A DNA stretch of 64,000 nt from Hippophae tibetana (lineage: Eukaryota > Streptophyta > Magnoliopsida > Rosales > Elaeagnaceae). Of the stretch, positions 22,330 to 35,649 are shown in pieces (positions within the stretch are counted from its first letter, which is position 1; each line of letters opens with the position of its first letter). Where the stretch lies: positions 13,631,501 through 13,695,500 of the forward strand of contig CM072801.1 in assembly GCA_037013495.1 (NCBI GenBank), given 5' to 3'. The notes beneath the pieces are model-generated. The model saw only the letters and a program-made list of their open reading frames with translations. It made no database searches and had not been told where the DNA came from. Position numbers and translations under genes: made by a program.

Positions 22330-24640
22330 TGTATTTTCTAAACTTTCAAAAATAAATAGACAAAATTGAGAAGAACATGACATTCCTTATAGAATAAAAC
22401 AATAACCCAAAATGGAAAAAGGATTAAATTGCGAAACTAGAGGTAGTATCCCACCAAAATTCAATTTTCATGAAAATTATAGATTTGATATTTTAGATTT
22501 AGATTGCATAAAAGACAAGAAAAATATTTAGATGGATGGTCTTGTGGTATGAGTGTTATCATACAAACCTCTCCAACCACACAATCAAACTGTTTTAGTA
22601 GCTCACAAAATGGCAAAAAATGTTAAAATTTGGTTTACAAATTTAACATAACATTTATAAATGCATAGAAATGCTCCCACATATAGAGAATATTTAGATA
22701 CCATAGTAAATTAAATATATAAGAAATTTATCAAAGAATATAAATTAAGACATATCATTGAATCCAATGAAAATGAAATTCAGAAAGCCAAATGACATTT
22801 AACAAATATGAAAATAAGTATAGATTTTTTTATTTGTGAATATAAAATATTTTATCATAAGTTACAAACCTCTATGCAAGAGACTTATAAGAAAATGTTT
22901 CTTTAGAAATTACCTAGAATATTACATAAAATCATGCCTAAAAGATAAAATAAAAGGAATAGAAAAATTATATTAGACACCTTTGGAGAAAGAATAAGAA
23001 GTCTTAAAAATTTGATAATCATTAAATGTCAAAAAAGACATAAATATAAATAAATAAAAGAAAATGATGAAATCTATTGTAATATAAGAGATTTTAGAAT
23101 GACAGAAAAATATAGATGTAATATAAAATCTTACAATCAAAAGTATAAAAATATAAAAACACAAAACATTCAAAATATATAAATTTAAAAAATAGGACTT
23201 TTAAAAATATAATAGAAAGTAAAACAAATAACATTATTGAAAAAGATATTTTAGGAGAAAAATGTATAAGCTACTAGAAAACAAAAATTACTAACCATGA
23301 GGAAAAAAATACAAATGTTGGATCTATAATGAGAGAGAAAATTATGATAATGAATACCCTAACAGACTTCAACATAGAAAAGAATTTAAAAAGAAATCTT
23401 CACATAAAGAAAAAAATTTAGAAAAAGCTTTTAAGATATAATTAGAACCAATAGAGGAATATGGTATATAATAGTACAAATCCAAACAATACTTATATTA
23501 AGATATGATTGAAATTTAAAGATTACACAAATTACTATTTACATACATATCTAGATACAAATGCTAGAATATGTGTAACTAGTAAATATATGCTCCCAAA
23601 AGAATTCTAAAAACAAGCATTAAAAAATTTAATTATAAGAATTGCTAACAATACTAAAATAAATCTTAATAAAATCTTAAAATATATAAATATAATGATA
23701 TAAGTGGATAAATTCCATATTCTTATCATATTTTAACAAGAAGCAGTAGTTAATCTATTAATAGGAAATAATTTATTTAACTTATATAAACCTTTTACAT
23801 AATATTTAGACAAAATAAGTCTAAAAACACTAAATGGTGAAACCATTTATGTGTCAAAAATAAGAAAATATGTAACTGTATCAAGTCCAACTTTTATGCA
23901 AAAACGTGGTGATATAAACACAAAGCAACAAAAAAATCTTATTTGGAAAATATTTCATTAGATATAGAAGAGAAAAAACTTTTTTAAATGAAATCCATAA
24001 AGGTAAAGCCTTAGTAGGTATCAGAAAATTATTAAAAACAGTAAGCTCAAAAAATATTTTATATCCAAAAATAAACAAATATAAAATAATTGATAACATA
24101 ACATTAAGAGACTCTAATAAAGTCATTAGAGTAAAACCTATGATATATACTCCAAAAGATAGGATTGAATTTGAAAAACAAATTCAAAAACTTTTAAAAC
24201 TAAGAGTCATAATACTAAATAATTCACCACACTCTAACCCAATATTCTTAGTCGAAAATAAAAGCTGACGAGAAGAAGAAAAAAGAGAATGATAATAAAC
24301 TTTAAAGCATTGAATAAAAAATCACTGATAATGGATACTTTATTCTAAAGAAATAAGAATTATTATCATTAATAAAAGGAAATAAATATTTCTCAAGTTT
24401 TGATTACAAAAGTGAATTTTGACAAATAAGATTGGATGAAGAATACCAAAAACTAACGGCATTTAGTTTCCTTTAAGGAAAATTTCAATAGATTATTGTA
24501 TCATTCAGATTAAAACAAGCTTATTGTATCTTCCGAAGTTATATGAACATCTTTAAGAAATTACAAAATATTTGTTGTGTTTACATAGATAATATTTTAG
24601 TTTTCAACAGTGAATTAAATAAACATTATTTGAATATTAT
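22330..24640 (+). mobile_element. Endogenous pararetrovirus, capsid/protease/RT side, fossil
   Basis: Broken plus-strand frames resemble the caulimovirid polyprotein in order. A capsid-like region with a CCHC knuckle comes first (about 22400-23450; a CWIYN...YPNR-type segment near 23310). A protease-like stretch follows (about 23510-23900). Then comes reverse transcriptase (about 24120-24640) with segments such as KPMIYTPKDRIEFEKQIQKL, NNSPHSNPIFLVENKS and the active-site strand VYIDNILVF. The layout and RT style point to Caulimoviridae rather than an LTR element. It has many breaks, is old, and is cut off where gypsy-type sequence begins. Confidence 0.72.
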
Positions 24641-24649
24641 TAATATTTA

Positions 24650-27600
24650 TAACATGTGCCATAGTAATACTTTAGAATATGTGCTTGTTAATTTCGTGAA
24701 CACACATGTTGTTGAACACAATGACAATCACTTAGGCACACATATTCATCATGATAATTTAACTAAATTTATTGAACCACCCGTATTCAAGACTTTGACA
24801 CATGATGCTATGAACATTGAAATAAATTCATTAGAAAACAATTCAATTTATTTTAATGATGAAATTTTGGAATAAGCAATACAAGTTGATATTATTGATT
24901 ATGCAAAATATTTGGAGGCTATGCCTCCCATGTGTGTATCTAATGCTATTGTGTAGTGTCATGAGATAGGTTCTAGTTTCAAACCATCCATTAAAGAGCT
25001 ACCAAAGTTAGGACTCAAACCTTTTCCCTACCATCCCTAATCAAATGGGCAAGCAAAAGTGTTCAATAGAGAGGTCAAAAGGATGCTATAAATAGATTAG
25101 TTGGATGAGCTATGGTGGAGTACGTATGATAATGACAAGTTGTACAAAAAGAAAACAAAACGATGGCATGATAAGAAAATTGTATACCTTGTTATTGAAC
25201 TCGGATAGAAAGTGTTACTAAACAACTCAAGACTTAACTTGTTTCTAGGAAAACTCAAGAGTAGATAGTCATGTCTACTCACCATCACTAAGGTAACAAA
25301 CCATGGATCCATTGAATTAGAAAACAAAAACCAAGAATAGTTCATGGTTAATAGACATAGAGTAAAGCACTATCTAGGAGACCAATTGCCAAATGAAAAG
25401 ATTATGATGACCTTAGTGGATGCACATTAGGAATTGATATGAATGTTTAGCCAAGGATGTTAAACATGATGCTTGTTGGGAGGTAACCAAATGTTATTTA
25501 CTCATATGTTTTCTATTTTTTAGATAAATAAATGTGGAAGACAATAGCACAACAAAGAATTGAATAGTTTCAATAACAAATGTGGTATGTCAAGGCTAAG
25601 GGAGCTTTCTTTCCTTTCACTTTTTTTTCATGTTCATATATGCATATTGGGAAAAATGTACAATTTAAGTGTGCATTTTTCATTTTTTAAGGATTTTTTA
25701 TCATGATTTGGGTAGAATATTGATTAATACATGGAAACCAAGTGCTTGTTAAGATATGAAACATATGAACCCAATGATGGAGTTGATTGTTATGATGAGG
25801 ATAAGAAACATAACATGCTCGTTAAGATACTTGCATTATTTATGTGATATGCTTGCTAATTTTGATTGAATTGATTCAGATTTTTATGCACACGTTCATG
25901 GTTGATTTTGGCGTTCTTATTGGAAAACAAATTTGGGGTGAGTCATTCTAGTTGATGAGGTATACCATATTTTAGAATCTATTTGATCATTCCTTAAGGT
26001 GAAATCCTAAATAGTATTTGGCTTGAGAAATGATTTAGGTCTTAATTGGATCGATCGAGCCTTTCAAGATAACCATTGTTTATATCCTTAGTCACCATTT
26101 TGAGCCTTACCAAAAACCATTCATATCTTTAAGCCACATTTTTAGCTTAACCAACAAACATTATCTTTAACCTTACATCTTTAAGCTTGTATAAAAAATT
26201 ATAATCATGTGATATGTTATAGAACTAGGTGAAATGTAATGCATCCCATTTCTTCATATTTCTATAAAACAAATCACAATTATCCCTCTAAACAAAAAGA
26301 ATAAAATTGAAGATAAGTTTGGGGGTGTTATGAGGTAAAAATATTTAAAAAGAAAGAAAAGAAAGAATGTGAAGAAGAAATGTGAAATAAAAGAATAAAA
26401 AGAATGGTAAGATAAGGTACATAAAAATATCAAATGAAATCTCTACTGAAGTTAAATATTATATGATGATTGAGCTAAGGTGTGAAAAAGGCCTAAATAT
26501 CCATTTATCTATCCTCACCTAAGCTTGACACTACAAGCATGTAAAGCCCTATCTCTATTAATCTTTAACTAAGTGCATATTTACATTAGTGGAAGGGTGT
26601 GAAAAATAGACCTATAAAACTTGTTCTAAGACTTAGTTGATTAATATGCTTATAAAATTTGATTTCATAAATGCATCGGATGAAATCATATGCAACACAC
26701 ATACAAATTAATTCATCAAAAAATTTACATATCCTTGTATTAATGGAACATTGATTGAAGGATATGTGAAGTTTCTTGTCATGAAATTGAACAACTTTTG
26801 AGGGAGATAATTTTTACTAAACATTCATGTATTAATAGATATGCATTTGTGAATATACTGTCTGTATCTTATTAGTTAGATATACTTCGTTTTGCTTGAG
26901 GGCTGGTAAAGACTTAAGTTTAGAGGTGTGATAACTTTACAAAAGTAAAGTTATTTATCCAATTCTAAACCACTTATTGAATGTCTTGTTATGTGTTAAA
27001 ATACCATGAAAAAACTTAGTTTTTGTTTAATATGGTAATATAGGTGAAGAGACATCAAACATATAAAAAAAATAGATAAAAATGAAGACAAATACAGAAT
27101 TATAGGGTTGATCGATTGACCAATAACTGAATCGATTGAAAAATAAGTGGATCGGTCTGAAATTAAATCTCAATTTTCAATCTCAACCATTTTAGTAAAG
27201 TAATATGAATCTTAATCTAATGATGGTCAATTTTAGCCTATTTAAAGCACCATAGGGAGTTCATAACACACCATTAAGATTACAAACCATAACAGCTACC
27301 AAGAAGAGAAAAGAAGAAAAAAAATTCAAGAGGAGATTAAAAGAGACACAACTTTGTGAAGGATTTAAGAGAAGATTAGTACTACAAATCAAGAAATTAA
27401 GTGTATCTCTTCTTCTTCTCCTTTCTTTATCAATTGTATTGTCTTTCTTTACGAAAAATTTAAGTTTTAAGAACATAATTATGTCTTGCTAATTTATTAA
27501 TCTAGGGTCTTATAAACCCAAAGTTTTTACATGTAATGATCTAATATTTTATCCCAATTATTTTTGCAATTCAATTATATTATTTAGTCTGATTTTTATG

Positions 27601-28166
27601 CTATTAATTGTTTGACCAATAATTGATCTATAGAGGTAATTAAATAGATTTGAGAGAATTATTTAATTATTTATCTTGATTAAATAACATGCATAGTTTA
27701 TAGTAGATATATACGATTTTTATGTGTGTGATCTATAATTGATGAATTTAATATGTAGCATGAAATCTAATTGACATGAGAGTATAATTAAGTTAATTAT
27801 TATATAGTTTGTAGTATACTTGAGAAATGAATGCATGTTAGGTTAGATTGAAATGATCATATAATTAATTAATGATTATATTGTGGTGGAATTTTAGTGA
27901 TTCAAATGTTAAAAAATTGGGGGATTAAAGATTCGTAGATCGTTTTCTTATATATCTTCATAGTTGTTGAGTCTTGTGATTTAAAATTAGTTGTCATTTA
28001 TTTTTCAGTTTTTATAATTTTTTTATTGTCCAAATGGTATTCGTAATAATTATATTGATATTTGGTTCTAAGTTACATAACTCCATGTGAGATCGATATC
28101 TATACTTAGGTACATTATATTACTTACACGACTCGTATATTTGTAGATTTCATCGTGTTGATCACA
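24650..28166 (+). mobile_element. Ty3/gypsy element, 3' portion with LTR (Athila/Tat type), fossil
   Basis: The plus-strand translation shows an RT-side remnant (IKELPKL near 24990), an integrase remnant (YHP...SNGQAKVFNREVKRML near 25040) and the integrase C-terminal tail (VLLNNSRLNLFLGKLKS and NRHRVKHYLGD, about 25200-25390). A GTTGGGAGGTAACC segment typical of this group comes after the coding end (25486). A long non-coding 3' region and a purine-rich tract follow, then an LTR starting TGATAACTTTAC (26929-28166). The coding part is truncated and broken at several points. Only one LTR is present in this stretch. It is old. Confidence 0.75.
26929..28166 (+). repeat. Gypsy 3' LTR (about 1.24 kb)
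   Basis: The LTR starts at TGATAAC after the polypurine-like TTAAGTTTAGAGG and probably ends at ATCACA (28161-28166). A segment near 28085-28105 (CATGTGAGATCGATATC) resembles the GGATCGACACTC-type block near the 3' end of Athila/Tat LTRs. The end position is an estimate. Confidence 0.6.
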
Positions 28167-28169
28167 CTT

Positions 28170-29690
28170 TGAACTTTAATGCTTAAAAACATACTAATAA
28201 AACCAACTGAATTTACTTGAATATGAATAGTATTCTCAATGATACTATGAAATCTTTAGAAAAGTAAACTCAATATCACTTCACAAACTTTCATTTAAAA
28301 TAAGTATAGCTTGTAAAACATGATTCTCTTATTTTGATACTACTGACTATGTACTAGTTGGTTCAAGTGCTAAAAGAAAAACAATTTTTCATAACATGGC
28401 TTGATGATAGGAAAATAAAATGTATTGACATAAAACATGAATTTTTAAACTAAATATGACTAATTATGCTAGTAAAGTTTTGGCATAAAAGTCGCACTAT
28501 TATAAATAACTAATATATTCTTTTGAAGATATATTTTAACTGCATTAGAAATCTTATATCCATATGCATAAACTTTATTAAATATTTGAATATCCATTCA
28601 CTGTATCACAACCATTGCTCTAGTTGCATTAAAACATCTTCTGGATCAACCCGTCCTATACAATCATACTTGTGTCAGAAACAAGAATAACACCACAGAA
28701 TGGTACTCTAAAAATGTTAAAACATGAGCTTTTAATATATAACTCAATATCTTTTTCAATACTTAGGTAAAATATCAAAGTGTTGCTTATAGTTCTGATA
28801 TTCTTACGCTTCTAGTTCTAAATCAAGAAGGCATATTGTGAAATCTTTTAAACTTACAAATAAAATAGGTCCAGTTTTTTTTTAAAACATCGTTAAAATA
28901 TAAAAATTGATCTCATCTCTTTAACCATGAACATGGGTGAAACATCTCTTGAAATCATCACAAAGAATTTCATCATTCAACCACACATAACTCTAAGTAA
29001 AAATCTCATCCTCTTTCTCTTCTTTTCTCCTCCTATTTTTCTTTTTTCTTTTTTATTTTAAGCTAATTTCATGCCAAGCTTTTAAAGAAACTTGGAATAA
29101 AAAGATGAGTAAGACATGTGACCATGTGACTCATCTATTAGAAACCCCAAGACAAAATTTATTAGTCACAAGAACATGTGTCATCTAAAGAATAAGAGTG
29201 TGATTAGGGGTGTCCATAAATCGGGTCGGATCAAACTAAATCGGAAAACCAAATCGGATCGAACCGAACAGTTTTATAAATCAAACGGTCATATCCGATT
29301 ATATTAATTTTTAAACCGGTCGAACCAGACCAAACCGGTTTAATAATATATTAAAATTTTCATATTATTTCTCATTAGAGTTGTCTAAAAACTAAACAAA
29401 ACCGAAAACTAGACTAGACCAAACGGTTTTATAAATCAAACAGTGTGATCCGATTTGTATTAATTAAAACCGTTTTTAACAATCCAGCCCGATTCGGTTA
29501 ATTTTTTTTCTCAAAACCGGACCGATGGACACTTCTAAGTGTGACACATTGTACTCAAAAAAATATATTAAAATAACGTTGAGAGTAAAATCGAAATTAT
29601 ATAAAATTTACTCTTAACAATAATTTTACTTGTAAGAGATAAGGTATTACAATTCTCCCATTCTTTCCAAGAATTTCGTCCCGAAATTTA
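28170..29690 (-). mobile_element. Chromovirus (Tekay/Del-type) LTR fragment, fossil
   Basis: On the minus strand, 29690-29640 reads TTTCGGGACGAAATTCTT, then a purine-rich stretch, then TGTAATACC. This is the usual end of the pol region, polypurine tract and LTR start in Del/Tekay chromoviruses. The LTR would run leftward from about 29655, and its far end is not defined. A hAT-like MITE (29205-29537) is inserted in it. No coding domains remain next to it. It is old. Confidence 0.5.
29205..29537. mobile_element. hAT-like MITE (333 bp)
   Basis: The terminal inverted repeats are TAGGGGTGTCCAT at the left and, on the other strand at the right, TAGAAGTGTCCAT. The flanks form an 8 bp duplication, AGTGTGAT (29197-29204) and AGTGTGAC (29538-29545), with one mismatch. 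An 8 bp duplication with TAGGGGTG-type ends fits the hAT superfamily. The interior is rich in ACCGAACC/AAACCGG motifs and has no coding capacity. It is inserted in the chromovirus LTR. Confidence 0.8.
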
Positions 29691-29699
29691 CATATTATA

Positions 29700-31550
29700 G
29701 CTAAATACGTACATAAGGTTATATTATCTATGCATTTTCTCTACTATTTTTCATGTTACATATTTGATTATCATAAATTATGAAACCGTGTTCTGATTCT
29801 ATACGAAATTTAATTCATAAGTTTAAATACTAATACAATTATAAGCAACTCATTATTCATCATCCCAGTTATAATACAACCCGTTCTTATAACGTAGACT
29901 CTACCAACTGATATTCATTATTCATTATTCATCAGCCACACACTGATATTCATTAATTAATAACATGCACTAGTCTCTATAATTATATATATCATCCTTT
30001 TTTCTTTCCCTCTATAATAAAGAATATATTATACGATGATTGTATTTGTAAAAGTTTTAAATCTATGTTTTTTCTTATATCTTTTATAACATTTGAATTA
30101 TTCAAGCCATATATCATAAAAAAAATATTAAAATGTTTTTATTGAGGAAATAAATTTTATAACACATTAAAACTTTAAATAATAAAAATAATATATTTTA
30201 TGTTTAACCTATATATTTTTATGTAAAAAAAAACTCAATTTTAAAATTTTTATATTAAATACCCTCTAATTAGAACCTCAAGTTAAACTTTAATCAATTA
30301 AATATGATGATTTAATTTTAAAAAATGGATTAATTAAAGATAAATTATATTAGTTTAATATTTTTATATTATTTTAAAATTAATATTTTAATTAAAAAAT
30401 TATTAAAATAATATATTTTGTATTTAATTGATTTTTTAAAATAAAAAAAATTAAATAACATCACAATCAAATAAATAACTGAAGATGATCGCGAGTAACG
30501 TTCGTTCGATTAGGGCGAATGCAAGTGAGAGTCCTAATTGTGATAAAATAAAATATAATATGCCTAAAAAGTCCCAAAAAATTGAATAGTTGGATATTAT
30601 TATTGATGTTATTATACTTTTTTATTATTTATCATTATAGACGAAATGGCAAACAAAAAAATAAAAGCTATCTTAGTTTGAAATCATATCTTAATAATAT
30701 TAAATATAAATGAATTAAAATTATATCAAATTAATTTATGAGATAAATAAAAATATCTTATTTTTATAGTTATAAATTTTAAACATTTTATTTTTTTTAC
30801 TTTTTGTAAAGGATATTAGTGCATTTTCATATTTAGTTAAAATAAATATCAAATTGTTGAATAAGAATTCTAATGGATACGAGGAAGATTAATCTTTTCC
30901 ATTGCAAAAGCATCCAAGTTTTTTTTTCTTGGTTTTTTTTAATGCTAACTTTGAGATATTCCAATGGATCAAGCTAATTATTTAATGCTAATTACTAACA
31001 ACTTTTCGAACATAATGTTGGTAATTTGAGTTTAGGAATGCTTTCTTTCATTCAAACAAAAGTGCAAGTCAACTGTGTATTATTTAATAAAAATTAAGAT
31101 AGGTCTCGCGATCTCTTTTCTGACAAATAAAAATTATTTAATTTTTATTATAAAATTAATTATTTTAAATCAATTACACACTCCTTTGACCAAGTTACGT
31201 AACCTAATAAAATTAATTGATTATTCCAATTGATCTTTTTTTTTAATGCGTGTTGGCCAGTACAGTTTTATTACTAGCTTAATTTAGCATAATTGGAGTC
31301 TACGTTATAAAATCGTTGAAATATAAAATGTATATTGGATCATGTCCATTTAAAAAGGGGGCGAAAAAGCCCTATTTTTGAAGTTAACAACTACAAATGA
31401 ATTTTTTTATTTAAATAAAAAAGGAGTTAAAAGTTATATAAAATTAAAAATAAATTAATAATAGAGTAAAGGGTAAAGATAAAGTATAAAAACTCTTATT
31501 AAAAGAATTTAAATAATATATTAAAAATTGAAGATGTATTGAAAAATCAA
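29700..31550. other. AT-rich intergenic, nothing recognised
   Basis: Long A/T-rich stretches fill this interval. A short GC-richer patch at 30480-30540 (GATCGCGAGTAACGTTCG) has no match I can name. No coding or RNA gene was seen. Confidence 0.5.
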
Positions 31551-31559
31551 ATCAAGATA

Positions 31560-33090
31560 AAAGTTACACACCTCGCATCACCCTTGACGAGATGGTTCAC
31601 GAGCTCCATATTTTATTTATAAAACGAAGCTGAATTTTTCCTTATCTTTCACATCATTTTTTTCCCTTTTTTTGCTCTCTTTCTCTCAATTTCTTGGTTT
31701 TTGATACATTTTAGAAGATATCCTATGGATAAATATCAAGGAGTTTAGGTTCAAAAGCTTATTATGGTAAAATAACTTTCGAGGTAGGGATTTTTATTCT
31801 AACTTTTTAGATTCATATGTTGTTTTTATAAATGAAATGACATGCATCATATGTTATGAATAAAAGTGAAAAACGAGATGAAATGATTTTATTAACAATA
31901 TTATAATATTATAAAATTGTTTAAAAATAAGATACTCATTATCAATATTTTATTTTGCATACATTGAAAAAAACTGTAAATAAAATTAGTATAAAATAAG
32001 CATTAAAAATGTGATATGAGATCCTAGAATTTTATACATACATCATAAGAATAGTTTTATACATAGAGAATATGCATGTATGTTATCTTCCAAAGTATGG
32101 TATTCGTGGACTATAGGTGATACTAGACTATTTTTGATAGATTACAGGTATACATCACATCACATGTATTCTCAAAGTTTTTTTGTCTATGGTGCCTCAA
32201 AGTTGGACCCTTGTTATATTTGGAGTTTGGCATATATTTGTGGATTTGTTGACTGCACACGAGTCTCAAAGTTGGACTTCCATTGTGTTTTGGAGTTGAC
32301 CTACTCATAGATGAGATTGATTTGACTGATACATGTGTCATATATATTATGATGGTACATGGGATCAAAGGTGGATCCACGAGCATCTTGAAGTTGGCCT
32401 GCACATGTCCCCATGTATCTTGGAGATTAATACATATGAGGTTGTATACCATGCATTAGATTTATATCACATAGCATATTTTATATTGTATAAGTATGCA
32501 TTAGGATATCTAGAATGTACTCTCCCAATCCCCCGAAAGCAAGGAAGTACAAGTATACTTGAGTTTTTTTAACTGAAATCTCCCCACACTGTATACTGAT
32601 GATGATTACTTACATTTATGAAATTTATTAATAAATTAGAATCCATTAGGAATATTTGTTTACTATGATAAAATTTTAAAAGTAGACTCTTAATAAGTTA
32701 TATGTAGCTCACTCCCACTCTTCCCCCATTTTCCAACTACATTGTTCGAGATAATCACAATGAAGATAATATGATCGTGAACGGAGGATTTTAATGTTAT
32801 AAGGTTTGACTTAAAACCTTATTTCTTTTTGTTGGCTAATATGATTTACAGTTAAGTAGGTTGAGACTAGTCTAATGAATTTTAAATTGACTTTATAAAA
32901 ATTTTAGATTTAAATTTGTAACTTTACAATAAATTTTACCTTTTGAATAGAAAATCTCTAAAGAGTGCCCGAATTGTTTATAAAATTGATTTTTAAATTG
33001 ATTTTTTTATGATTGATAAAGAAAATTCTTTTAAACATGATTCATAATTCACCTCTATCCATTTTTTTGGAGCATGACATAAAGTGTATT
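31560..33090 (+). mobile_element. Possible decayed LTR-type repeat, fossil
   Basis: The layout resembles long plant gypsy LTRs: a possible TATA (TTTATAAAACG) near 31617, a pyrimidine-rich leader, a GTAGGGATTTTTATT-type block near 31780, a central set of imperfect CTCAAAGTTGGAC units (32195-32400), a CTCACTCCCACTCTTCCCCC segment near 32710 and an AGAGTGCCCG segment near 32960. This is pattern memory rather than alignment. No coding domains, primer site or target duplication were found. Confidence 0.3.
32195..32420. repeat. Imperfect tandem units with CAAAGTTGGAC
   Basis: Three diverged units contain CTCAAAGTTGGACCC, CTCAAAGTTGGACTTCC and TTGAAGTTGGCC. Each of the first two is paired with a following TTTGGAGTTGA/TTTGGAGTTTG. 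Spacing is about 70-100 bp. Confidence 0.5.
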
Positions 33091-33609
33091 AATTGATCTT
33101 TTTAGAGATATTAGTAATTTTTGTAAATATATTTTTTTAATAAAAGATTGTAGATGATATGGTAGACACACTACTATAAATAGGATAATCAAATTAAAAA
33201 TAATAATTTTTTTCTTATTACTCATAAATCTCAACTATTAAGATATTATGTTATAATAAATTATGATCATATATATATAGACACACATATATATCTTACA
33301 GAATTCGAATGTATCGTTTTTATAGTGTCTACAAAAAATATATATTATCTATAAGATAATGAATAAATTATATATATTTTTAGTAGAAAAATAGAATCAA
33401 GGTATTTTTTCCATTTATAAGAGAATGGATGATGATAAAATGGCATGCTTGGAGGAGAAGAGTATCAAATAATAGATTAATGAAATGGAATAGAATATCA
33501 AGCTCTTATCATCTATTTTTATTTTTCTTAAATATTCTTTTATCTCCAAAATCATAAAAGAACATTTCTATTTGGTTAAGTTGTAAATTTACATCTTAAG
33601 CAAATAACT

Positions 33610-35640
33610 AATACTACTAAAAAGAGGTCATTTTAAGTTGGTTATTAGTCGACTTAAAAGTTATTTTAAGTCGATTTACCTAACAAACTTAAAATGAGGT
33701 GACTTCAAATTTAAAATCAATTCTACCCGTAAATCTACTTTAAATTCTATATTTTTTAACATATTTTGTTCATTTTTTACTATACTTATTACCTATTTTC
33801 AATCACATAATAACATAAAAACTAAAATTTGTTTAAAAGAGTTTTTAAATACTACAAATAATTGAAAAATCAAATATTAATTAATTACTTGATAATTAAA
33901 TTTATTACTTAATAATTAACTTTATTACAAAAAAATAATATATATACTTAAATTAAATTACAAATAAAGTGATGGTGTCTCTTTTGTTATGGATTTTGTG
34001 ATATTTTCACTTTATTTCAGGGATAGAAAGTTTGGTTTGTAACTTAGAATCACGAGCAATGTTCCATTCATAATGATTAGGGAACTCTCCAATGAGATCA
34101 AATGAGATGGAGTTTGGACATAAAAACATGTTCATACAATAATTTATTCCCCTAAATACATGAGCACATAAATATCCATCAAATAAATCCAAACTTCAGA
34201 GACATAAGAATAGAGAAATTAAAGCATTAAAAAATGACCATGATGTTGTCTTATGTTATTCAATATTATCATATTCTTTTCCTGATTCTTGTCCTAATTC
34301 TTCTTGTGATATTATAATTTGAACCATTTGTTCTGCACATTCTTCTCGTAAATCATCAAAAATTTGCATATTATAACCAGATGTGTTCCAACCAAAGAAT
34401 GTATTTAAATTCAAAATAAGAATGTAATATCACGAATTCATAACAAATAATTTATACATGTTAAAGTATATTAGTAAAAGAGATTATCACATCTTTAATT
34501 GGAATGTTGATATTTGAGATGATTTTACTCATAAATTTTATGACAAAATAATCACACATGACTCTATCATTTTGTCGTGGAACCTACAAAAAACAAGTGT
34601 GCATGGTTTTTCATATCCGAACATCTTTATTATTCAATAGTAAAATTTATTAAATTATTAATATTCGCTTGTACATATCATAACTTTGTCTCATATAGGT
34701 TTATGTGATTTTTTAAAGGCAATGTCAACACTCTTATTTCATAGCTTCAATGACCTATCAAATATACATTTTTACATCCAAGATTTGTCTATTTTTTATT
34801 AATGATATTAAACATATTAAATATGTACTCAACTAATATATTTCATATATTATTATATATGAATTTCCTAATTATTAGAATATCTATCAAAACATTATAT
34901 AAAAATAAATACATAAAAATCAAACAATTAATAAACTCATAATAACATTAACAATATATAATATATAATAATTTATATATATATAAATGCATGTAATTAT
35001 TAATAATAAATATTTTATACATGTATATAATAATAAATATTAATAAATCCATTATACATTATGTACATATAAAAATATACATTATATTATATATATATAT
35101 ATTTCACGCACATGTAAATAATTTTCAAAAAATTAAGTTTAAAATAAATTAATATATATCAAAAACCTAAATACATAAAATTATCAAAATAAATAAATGA
35201 ATAAAATATCTTCTTATCTTCTAAGTTTGAATAAAAATACACAATCTATATAATACAAAAATTTATGCACATAATCAATAACATATAATATACATCAAAA
35301 TAAAAAAATATCAATAATAAGTGTAAAATAATTCATAAAAATACTTATAAGAGCAAATAAAACGAAAAAATGAAGGAAAAAAATGGTGTTTGATAAGTGA
35401 GAAAATAAAGAAAAATAGGTATGAAAAATTTGAATATTATGCTAAAAAAATAGTTGATATAGAAGAGAAATTGGAGGAAAAAAACCTAACAGTTCCAAAG
35501 AGGAAATACAATTTTCGGTAAAATGGGAAAGATAAGAGATAAAAACATATACGAGGACACATAAAACATACATTAATTTATATAATATTTTAAATAAGTC
35601 TATCAATAAATTAACTTAAAATTAAGTGTGATTCCTTTAA
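33610..35640. mobile_element. Decayed DNA transposon with subterminal inverted repeats
   Basis: The segment at 33627-33656 (GTCATTTTAAGTTGGTTATT...) matches in reverse complement the segment at 35595-35625 (TAAGTCTATCAATAAATTAA...). The left end carries repeated TTTTAAGTCGA-type units just after CTACTAAAAA, as seen in some CACTA-like subterminal regions. The interior has no recognisable transposase. A minus-strand open frame at 34007-34192 and a DDLREECAEQM-like stretch near 34340 may be remnants of transposon protein. Termini and duplication were not defined, so the class is uncertain. Confidence 0.35.
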
Positions 35641-35649
35641 TTATATTAG

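Noticed and set aside
32080-32572. Overlapping open frames on both strands
   Set aside because: They coincide with imperfect tandem units of a decayed LTR-like repeat and have no protein match.
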